In this document: positions 58,104 through 64,000 of the stretch, one piece after another | Position numbering within the stretch: position 1 is the first letter of the stretch | Layout of the letters: each line of letters begins with the position of its first letter | Assembly: GCA_020072815.1 (NCBI GenBank) | Contig: JAIQGE010000019.1 | Span: 1 to 64,000 of the forward strand | Length of the DNA: 64,000 bases | Direction of reading: 5' to 3' | Source of the DNA: Terriglobia bacterium | Lineage (GTDB): Bacteria > Acidobacteriota > Terriglobia > Terriglobales > Acidobacteriaceae | The notes under the pieces: model-generated | Database searches by the model: none | Seen by the model: only the letters and a program-made list of their open reading frames with translations | What the model was told of the DNA's origin: nothing | Position numbers and translations under genes: made by a program

Positions 58104-58619
58104 ATGGCAAGCATTAAGTCAGCAGCGGCTTTGTTCGGACTGATGTTCTGGGCGGCGATTGCAGCGTCCCCAACCGTGCATGCCGGAGGAGCCAGCCAGG
58201 GAACGTCGGCCGCCGCGCCCAACCAGCTTACCAACGATAGCCTGCGCCAGATGCTGGACGGCATGGGTCTGGAGCCGAAAGCGCTTTCCAAGGGCTATTT
58301 GATCGTGATCAAACGCGACACCTGGACCTACAACATGCAACTGGTGCTCAGTGAGAATCAGGAAAAGCTGGGCTTCAACGCCAATTTGGGCATCGTCGAA
58401 AACCCCGATGCGGTGACGGCGGCGCAGTGGAAGGCCCTGATGATTTCCAATGGCGACATCGAGCCATCATTCTTTTACTTCGACGCCAAGACCAAGAAGC
58501 TGTACCTGCACCGGGTGTTGGACAATCGCGCTATCACGCCTGCTTTCCTGCGCGGCCAGATAGAAAACTTCGTCGGCAACATGAAGAGCACGGCGGACTT
58601 GTGGAAATTTACCAAGTGA
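58104..58619 (+). CDS. exported protein of unknown function, 171 aa
   Basis: Signal peptide (about 4-27, IKSAAALFGLMFWAAIAASPTVHA) followed by a small alpha/beta domain (about 40-165: LTNDSLRQMLDGMGLEPK, GYLIVIKRDTWTYNMQLVLSE, FFYFDAKTKKLYLHRVLDNRAITP). The fold pattern resembles YbjN/type III chaperone-like proteins, here exported. GGAGG precedes the ATG. Monocistronic. Confidence 0.7.
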   Translation: MASIKSAAALFGLMFWAAIAASPTVHAGGASQGTSAAAPNQLTNDSLRQMLDGMGLEPKALSKGYLIVIKRDTWTYNMQLVLSENQEKLGFNANLGIVENPDAVTAAQWKALMISNGDIEPSFFYFDAKTKKLYLHRVLDNRAITPAFLRGQIENFVGNMKSTADLWKFTK

Positions 58620-59022
58620 TGCAATCGCCGGGATCGCCGGCATCGCGCGCCATCACCGTAATCGAAACGGAAAAACCTTACCGCTGATGACGCTGATCAG
58701 AATCGGTGATTGGGTTGGAATTGCGAAACGCCGAGTTTGGTGAGAACGCCCCACAGCTGTATGGATGACTGACGCAGTGTCGGGATGTTTCGACTTCTCC
58801 TCGTCCGCTACGCGGATTCGGAGTCGCTCAACATGACATGTCCCGGAGGGAATCGAGTGGGAGAATAGCTGGAATCATTGACGCCCATTGGCCCCTCGTG
58901 GATGCCTAAGTAAGCGGGTGGGTCATCGCTGGTGACCAAAGGCCATCCACTTAAGGCTTAGTGTAGTTGGGCTACAACGACCTTATTATGTCTGTGGCTG
59001 GGTCGTTCGGCCCACTCCCCAA
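58620..59022. other. non-coding stretch with dispersed repeats
   Basis: No gene was found. It contains the inverted copy (58673-58690) of the 18-bp repeat at 36301, and a CGGGATGTTTCGACTTCTCC...CGCTACGCGGATTCGGAG segment (58780-58830) of the kind scattered between genes in this group. The end serves as upstream region for the protease gene. Confidence 0.55.
58673..58690. repeat. dispersed 18-bp repeat, copy 2 (inverted)
   Basis: AAACCTTACCGCTGATGA is the exact reverse complement of 36301-36318. Two unrelated intergenic sites share it, so it belongs to a repeat family, not to a gene. Confidence 0.6.
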
Positions 59023-60306
59023 ATGGAACTTGCAGCGGACACAAGACTGATTGCGCAGTACTCGCCCACGTCCACGCCCATTCTGGACGTGCTCCGGCCC
59101 GTTCCGCATGAATCGCGCGCCAAGCTCAGCGCCGGGGAATACTTCTTTTTGTGCAGCGCGGTGATCCTGGTATTGATCGGCCTGCAGGACATCCTGCGGG
59201 TGCTGGAAGCCCTGGGTTCCAAGCTGCCGGATCTGGCGCTGATCGGTCTGCTGGTTCCCGCGTGCTGTCTTGGCGCCGCCGCGCTGGTGCACGAATTGGG
59301 GCATCTGCTGGCGGGAAAAATTGCCGGGTTCCGCTTAGCGGGATTGAATCTTAGCTCGGCTGCCGGCAGCAATAGCTACGAAGGCCAAAAGCTGGACGCC
59401 TGCCAGGTGCTGCCGCTGGGAATTCTGGTCCTGGAGCCAGGCAAGACGGACCGTCTGCCTCGGCGGCTGACCATTCTTCTGCTGGGCGGGCCGCTGGCCA
59501 GCCTGCTGGCGCCGCTGGTGCTGGAGGCCTCTCAGTATTGGGCACAGCATTTCTTGCTGAACGTCTTTCTGAACTATGCGGTGCATGTGTTTACCGCCGT
59601 ATCCGTGTTAGTAGGACTTGCGGCGCTGCTGCCGGATGTGAGCCGTCGCGGAAATTTCAGTGATGGCGCAAGGCTGCTCATGCTGGCCAAGAAAGATGAA
59701 CTCGCCGCGCGCTGGCTGGCCATCCTTAAATTACAGATGGCGCTGGGACGCGGCGAACACCCGCGAAAATGGGATGAGAGTTCCGTCTTCCGCGCCACTG
59801 CTGTGAATGACGGCTCGCGCGACGCGGTCACCGCCATGTGGCTGGCGTACCTGTGGGCCTCTGAGCGCCAGGACATTACTTCCGCCACTCGATATCTGGA
59901 AGACGCGCTGGCGGCGCCGCGCGCTTCGTCGGCCTGGCTGCGCGATCGCCTGTTTGTGGAAGCCGCGGTGTTCCAGGCCTGGTTCCGCGACAATCCGGGA
60001 AAGGCGCGCTCCTGGGTGGCGCAGATTCACGGACGCAAGCTCACGCCGCTGCAGCAGCAACGCCTGAACATCGCGCTACTGTGGGCGGAAGGCCGGCTCT
60101 TTGATGCCTGGGAGAAAACCGCGGAATGCTTCCGCCTGCTCGCCGCCATGCCGGATTCTCCGGCGCGCGACCTGGCCAAGCAAAGCGTAGAGGAGTGGAA
60201 GCGTCAGATGGAATCGCGCATGCTCACGCGGGCATGGCGCACCATGTATTCGCTGTCGCACCAGATGGACGCCGCGGTTCGGCAGACGGAACTGTCGTCA
60301 TCGTGA
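59023..60306 (+). CDS. M50-like membrane metalloprotease with helical C-terminal domain
   Basis: A 427-residue membrane protein with the zinc motif HELGH (90-94) in a hydrophobic helix, several further membrane segments (about 42-62, 72-100, 150-175, 185-215) and a second motif NFSDGARLLML, resembling the NxxDG site of site-2 proteases. The C-terminal half (about 225-420) is soluble and helical, TPR-like. It may cleave membrane-anchored proteins within the bilayer. The start at 59023 has no clear Shine-Dalgarno sequence. It is 37 nt upstream of rapZ on the same strand, so probably co-transcribed. Confidence 0.75.
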   Translation: MELAADTRLIAQYSPTSTPILDVLRPVPHESRAKLSAGEYFFLCSAVILVLIGLQDILRVLEALGSKLPDLALIGLLVPACCLGAAALVHELGHLLAGKIAGFRLAGLNLSSAAGSNSYEGQKLDACQVLPLGILVLEPGKTDRLPRRLTILLLGGPLASLLAPLVLEASQYWAQHFLLNVFLNYAVHVFTAVSVLVGLAALLPDVSRRGNFSDGARLLMLAKKDELAARWLAILKLQMALGRGEHPRKWDESSVFRATAVNDGSRDAVTAMWLAYLWASERQDITSATRYLEDALAAPRASSAWLRDRLFVEAAVFQAWFRDNPGKARSWVAQIHGRKLTPLQQQRLNIALLWAEGRLFDAWEKTAECFRLLAAMPDSPARDLAKQSVEEWKRQMESRMLTRAWRTMYSLSHQMDAAVRQTELSSS

Positions 60307-60343
60307 AGAATCTGCTGGATTGGCTTCATGGTAGTATCGCTGT

Positions 60344-61255
60344 GTGTCCCCCTCACGGAAATCTCCACGCAGGGGCGGAGTCAAATCGCGGCCCCGGAAG
60401 AGCGCCAAGCATCTGGTGGTGATCACCGGAATGTCGGGTTCCGGCAAAGCGTCTGTGCTCAAAGCGTTTGAAGATCTGGGTTACTACTGCGTGGACAACC
60501 TGCCCATCGGATTGATCCCGCGCTTCGCTGACCTGGCGAAACAGTCCTCTGAAATCGAAAAAGCCGCGCTGGTCACGGACATCCGCGAAGGCGAGCAGCT
60601 AAAGAAATTGCCGGACATCATTCGTTCCCTCAAACGCCAGGTCAACACCACGGTGCTGTTTCTGGAGGCGTCCGACGAAGCGCTCTTGCGCCGCTTCAGT
60701 GAGACGCGGCGCCCGCATCCGCTGGGAAAGGAATCCACGGTGAAGGCCGCGCTCAGCCAGGAGCGCCGCATGCTGCAGCCCATCCGCGCCATGGCGGACA
60801 TGGTGGTGGACAGCTCGCGCTTCAACGTCCACGAGCTGCGCTCGCACATCACTTCAAAGTTCGCCGCCGGCAGCACGGACAAGGACATTCTTGTCTCCAT
60901 TGTCAGCTTCGGATACAAAGCCGGCGTGCCCAACGATTCTGATCTGCTCTTTGATGTGCGCTTCCTGCCCAACCCGCATTTTGTTCCGGAATTTCGTCCG
61001 TTGACGGGACGCCATCCGCAAGTGGCCAAGTACATCCGTTCCTTTCCCCAGACGCGCGAGTTCATCGAACGCATTTCTGAGCTGCTGATCTACCTGATTC
61101 CGCATTACGTGCGCGAAGGCAAGAGCTACTTGACCATCGGCTTTGGCTGCACCGGCGGCCAGCACCGCTCGGTGATGATCGCCGAAGACGTGAAGAAACG
61201 CCTGGCCAAAGCGGGATACCGCGTGAAGGTTGTCCATCGTGATGCGCCCAAGTGA
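60344..61255 (+). CDS. rapZ: RNase adapter/nucleotide-binding protein RapZ
   Basis: RapZ/YvcJ family, 303 residues, GTG start. N-terminal P-loop GMSGSGKAS (29-37) and DNLPIGLIP; C-terminal domain with GFGCTGGQHRSV, the metabolite-binding motif. In Proteobacteria it presents GlmZ to RNase E and senses glucosamine-6-phosphate; in other bacteria it binds nucleotides with a less clear role. Located after the membrane protease and before an ABC exporter. Confidence 0.95.
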   Translation: MSPSRKSPRRGGVKSRPRKSAKHLVVITGMSGSGKASVLKAFEDLGYYCVDNLPIGLIPRFADLAKQSSEIEKAALVTDIREGEQLKKLPDIIRSLKRQVNTTVLFLEASDEALLRRFSETRRPHPLGKESTVKAALSQERRMLQPIRAMADMVVDSSRFNVHELRSHITSKFAAGSTDKDILVSIVSFGYKAGVPNDSDLLFDVRFLPNPHFVPEFRPLTGRHPQVAKYIRSFPQTREFIERISELLIYLIPHYVREGKSYLTIGFGCTGGQHRSVMIAEDVKKRLAKAGYRVKVVHRDAPK

Positions 61256-61348
61256 ATTAACAATACTTAACGCAGTTCGCATTGGTGTGCGCGGCAGGAT
61301 TCAAGTGTGCTCCGTTAGAATAATGAGAATGTTCAGGGAGGGAGGCGT

Positions 61349-63199
61349 ATGCGGCAACTGACTCGTTTGCTCGGATACCTCCGTCCTTACGTGGTCCAGT
61401 TTTCCGCGGGTGTGCTGCTCATGGCGGCTGTGGGCGCACTGGAAGGCTTCCGCATTATGTTGCTGGGGCCGATCATTGACAAGGTCTTGAACCCCGGCTC
61501 GCCTTCCACCGGACTCATCATGTTCACCATGCCTGTCTCGCAGCGTGTGGTTTTTCTCCAGCAATTTATTCCCAGCCATTTTCACAACGCGCTCACGGTG
61601 GTCGCCGTGGCCCTGATCGGTTCCACGCTGATCAAGGGAGTTTGCGATTACGTTGGGACGTACCTGGTGAACCGCGCGGGCTTTGGCCTGATCACCGATC
61701 TGCGCAATAGTCTGTACGACCGCATCCTGCAGCGCTCCACGGCTTTTTTCTCGCGCCACGCCACCGGCACCCTGGTTTCCACAGTGATCAATGACATTGA
61801 GAAGGTGCAGGTCACCCTGACCATTGCCTTCGCCGAGTTTCTGCAGCAGCTTTTCACTCTGGTGTTCATGGTGGCTGCGGTCATCTTGCTGGGGCACAAG
61901 CTGTCGCTGATCCTGCTGGTCTTTGTTCCGTTTGTGGTGGTCTCCGCAGGCAAGATCGGCCTGCGCGTTCGTCGCACCACGCGCAAAGGCCAAGACAAGC
62001 TGGCGGACATCCAGAACATCTTGCATGAGTCCATTACCGGCAACCGCATCGTCAAGGCCTTTACCATGGAGCGATGGGAGATTGACCGCTTTCGCGCCGC
62101 GGCCAAGAAACTGCTGAAGGCCAATCTGAAGTCGGTGGCCGCCCAGGCCATCAGCTCGCCGCTGATGGAGATTATCGGATCGGTGGCCGTGGCCGCGCTG
62201 CTGGTGCTGGGCCGCAACCAGATCAAGACCGGCGCCATGACCACGGGAATTTTTCTCACCTTCATCATCGCCGTGTTCAAACTCTACGACCCCGTCCGCA
62301 AGATGGCCTTCTTCAACAACAGTTTTCAGCAGGCGCTGGGCGCGTCGTCAGAGATTTTCCGCTTCCTGGATGAAGAAGACGAAATCAAGGAGCGTTCCGG
62401 GGCCATCGCTCTGCCGGCGTTCCGCGAGCGCATTCGCTTTGAGAACCTAAGCTTCTCTTACGCCGGCGCCAGCGGCAGCGAACCCGACATTCTGCGCGAG
62501 GTCAACCTGGAAGTGCGCTCCGGAGAAGTGGTGGCCATTGTCGGCTCCAGCGGCGCGGGCAAGAGCACGCTGATGCAGTTGATCCCCCGGTTTTTTGACG
62601 TGACCGGCGGCGCCGTGAAAATTGACGGTCACGATGTGCGCGACGTCACCCTGGCTTCGCTGCGCGCGCAGATCGGCATCGTCACCCAGGACACCATTCT
62701 GTTTAATGACACGGTGCGCAACAACATCGCTTACGGCCAGCCCGACGTGCCCCAGGACGCTGTCATCACCGCAGCCAAGGCCGCTCTGGCCCATGACTTC
62801 ATTGAGAAAATGCCCGAAGGCTATGACAGCGTGATCGGCGAACGCGGGTTGCGGCTCTCCGGCGGCGAACGCCAGCGCATCGCCATTGCCCGCGCGCTGC
62901 TGAAGAACGCTCCAATCCTTATTCTGGATGAAGCCACTTCCGCGTTGGACGCCGAATCGGAGTCGCTGGTGCAGGCCGCGCTGCACAACCTGATGAGCGG
63001 ACGAACGGTGCTGGTCATCGCCCACCGCCTGGCCACCATCCGCCGCGTGGACCGTATCGTGGTGCTGGAGCACGGTTGCATCGCCGACTCCGGCACGCAT
63101 GACGACTTGTTGACCCGGCTGGGCACCTACCGCAAACTTTATGAATTGCAGTTTATGGATTTAGAGCCGAAAATGAGCGAAGAAGAAATTCGGGGCTAA
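61349..63199 (+). CDS. MsbA-like ABC exporter (fused permease and ATPase)
   Basis: A 616-residue half-transporter. Six membrane helices in residues 1-315 precede an ABC domain with Walker A GSSGAGKST, signature LSGGERQRIAIARAL, Walker B LILDEATSALD and switch IAHRLATIRR. Length and arrangement match MsbA/lipid A exporters; the substrate could also be another lipid. Starts 93 nt after rapZ. Confidence 0.9.
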   Translation: MRQLTRLLGYLRPYVVQFSAGVLLMAAVGALEGFRIMLLGPIIDKVLNPGSPSTGLIMFTMPVSQRVVFLQQFIPSHFHNALTVVAVALIGSTLIKGVCDYVGTYLVNRAGFGLITDLRNSLYDRILQRSTAFFSRHATGTLVSTVINDIEKVQVTLTIAFAEFLQQLFTLVFMVAAVILLGHKLSLILLVFVPFVVVSAGKIGLRVRRTTRKGQDKLADIQNILHESITGNRIVKAFTMERWEIDRFRAAAKKLLKANLKSVAAQAISSPLMEIIGSVAVAALLVLGRNQIKTGAMTTGIFLTFIIAVFKLYDPVRKMAFFNNSFQQALGASSEIFRFLDEEDEIKERSGAIALPAFRERIRFENLSFSYAGASGSEPDILREVNLEVRSGEVVAIVGSSGAGKSTLMQLIPRFFDVTGGAVKIDGHDVRDVTLASLRAQIGIVTQDTILFNDTVRNNIAYGQPDVPQDAVITAAKAALAHDFIEKMPEGYDSVIGERGLRLSGGERQRIAIARALLKNAPILILDEATSALDAESESLVQAALHNLMSGRTVLVIAHRLATIRRVDRIVVLEHGCIADSGTHDDLLTRLGTYRKLYELQFMDLEPKMSEEEIRG

Positions 63200-63233
63200 T
63201 ACTAGGGCTGCAAGGATTTTTGCCAATCAATCT

Positions 63234-64000
63234 ATGTCCATCCGATCCATGACCGGGTTCGCGCAGGTGAAGGCCCAGGCCGGGGAAGGCGTTTCCTTCA
63301 CCCTGTCGCTCAAGTCCGTGAACCACCGTTTTCTTGATCCCCAACTGCGCCTGCCCGCGGACATGGATGAGCTGGAAATGAAAATCCGCCGCGCGCTGAA
63401 AGAACGCCTGGCGCGCGGGCACGTGGAGGTCACGCTGGCCGTGGACCGCCGCGGGGTTGAGGGCTTTGATTTCAACCGCGAACTGGTGGGCGGATACGTG
63501 TCGGCGTTTCGCAAAGCGGCCAGGGAATTCGGCACCGTGGGCGAACCTGACTTGAACGTGGTGTTTCGCATGCCGGGCGCGCTGGGTGAGAGCGCCAGCC
63601 TGGACGGCAATTTTCAATCGGCGGTCATGGCCAGCCTTGATCAGGCCGTGGAAAAGCTCAACGTGATGCGCGAGCATGAAGGTCGCGACACCACCGCCGA
63701 GCTTCGCCGCCGCCTCAAGGTCCTGGAAGACGCGGCCGAAGAAGTTTCCAAAATGCGCGCCGCCGTGACCCGAGCCGTGATGGAAAAAGTCCGCGGACGC
63801 ATGCAGGAGCTTCTGGACAACGCCAACGCCAAAGCCGACCCTGACCGCATCCTGCAGGAAGCGGCCCTGCTGGCCGAACGCAGTGACGTGCAGGAAGAAC
63901 TGGTCCGCCTGCAGACCCACATCGAGCACTTCCGCAAATTGCTGGATCAGGGCGGCGAAGTGGGCAAGAAGCTGGATTTTCTTCTGCAGGAGCTGAATCG
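63234..64000 (+). CDS. yicC: YicC-family endoribonuclease, 3' end beyond window
   Basis: The frame is open to the window's end (255 complete codons). It begins MSIRSMTGFAQVKAQAGEG, the YicC hallmark SMTGFA. SVNHRFLDPQLRLP and ALKERLARGHVEV follow, and EAALLAERSDVQEELVRLQTH lies near the edge, as in the DUF1732 C-terminal domain. YicC proteins have been described as endoribonucleases and form operons with gmk and rpoZ; those genes may follow outside the window. It starts 34 nt after the ABC exporter stop. Confidence 0.93.
   Translation, partial: MSIRSMTGFAQVKAQAGEGVSFTLSLKSVNHRFLDPQLRLPADMDELEMKIRRALKERLARGHVEVTLAVDRRGVEGFDFNRELVGGYVSAFRKAAREFGTVGEPDLNVVFRMPGALGESASLDGNFQSAVMASLDQAVEKLNVMREHEGRDTTAELRRRLKVLEDAAEEVSKMRAAVTRAVMEKVRGRMQELLDNANAKADPDRILQEAALLAERSDVQEELVRLQTHIEHFRKLLDQGGEVGKKLDFLLQELN

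Noticed and set aside
1-64000. CRISPR arrays, tRNA or rRNA genes
   Set aside because: No regularly spaced direct repeats, TPsiC-like motifs or conserved rRNA segments were noticed. This was a visual reading only, so short tRNA genes could have been missed.

Overview
The window looks like chromosomal DNA from an Acidobacteriota member, probably a Terriglobia-type soil lineage. This is an inference from gene content: two VWA proteins of the acidobacterial 'VWFA-related' type, very large carboxypeptidase-regulatory/TonB receptors, CadC-like winged-helix regulators, a SufU-type Suf operon, many secreted proteins of unknown role, and high-GC coding sequence. No rRNA, tRNA or CRISPR array was recognised.

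Layout. 1-3.0 kb is accessory DNA: the 3' part of a REP-associated (IS200-like) transposase, hairpin-forming palindromic repeats, two orphan genes and a stand-alone TIR-domain protein. 3.1-9.1 kb is a complete RND efflux operon (permease, adaptor, outer-membrane factor; minus strand) with a palindrome over its putative promoter. 9.2-10.0 kb is an SDR oxidoreductase. 10.1-16.6 kb is an Rrf2 regulator followed by sufBCDSU and sufT. 16.9-21.1 kb holds a small membrane protein, an ECF-like sigma factor, a response regulator, a small protein and an RNB-family exoribonuclease. 21.2-29.7 kb (minus strand) is a cell-surface cluster: VWA, DUF5666-like, TonB receptor, VWA.

30.0-34.4 kb is a Tat-exported molybdenum hydroxylase operon (2Fe-2S, Mo and FAD subunits) ending in a small Cys-rich protein. 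34.5-42.3 kb holds secreted and membrane proteins, including a DUF1326-like protein, a PEGA-domain protein, an alpha/beta hydrolase, an amidase, a 40-residue secreted peptide and a multi-TM protein. 42.4-52.7 kb has a VPS10/BNR-repeat protein, a di-haem oxidoreductase, a TonB-type protein, and a cobalamin riboswitch with its own promoter ahead of a BtuB-like receptor.

The most unusual region is 52.7-56.3 kb. Four small minus-strand genes in two overlapping pairs face a plus-strand regulatory pair built from toxin-antitoxin parts. One protein is a winged helix fused to a BrnT-like (DUF497) domain. The next, overlapping by 20 nt, is a BrnA-like antitoxin segment fused to an ECF sigma factor, placed where the antitoxin's ribbon-helix-helix would normally be. 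I propose this as a domesticated BrnTA module that links a DNA-binding protein to a sigma factor.

56.4-64.0 kb returns to core genes: a choice-of-anchor protein, a cupin, a secreted protein, an M50-like protease, rapZ, an MsbA-like ABC exporter, and the start of yicC, which runs off the right edge.
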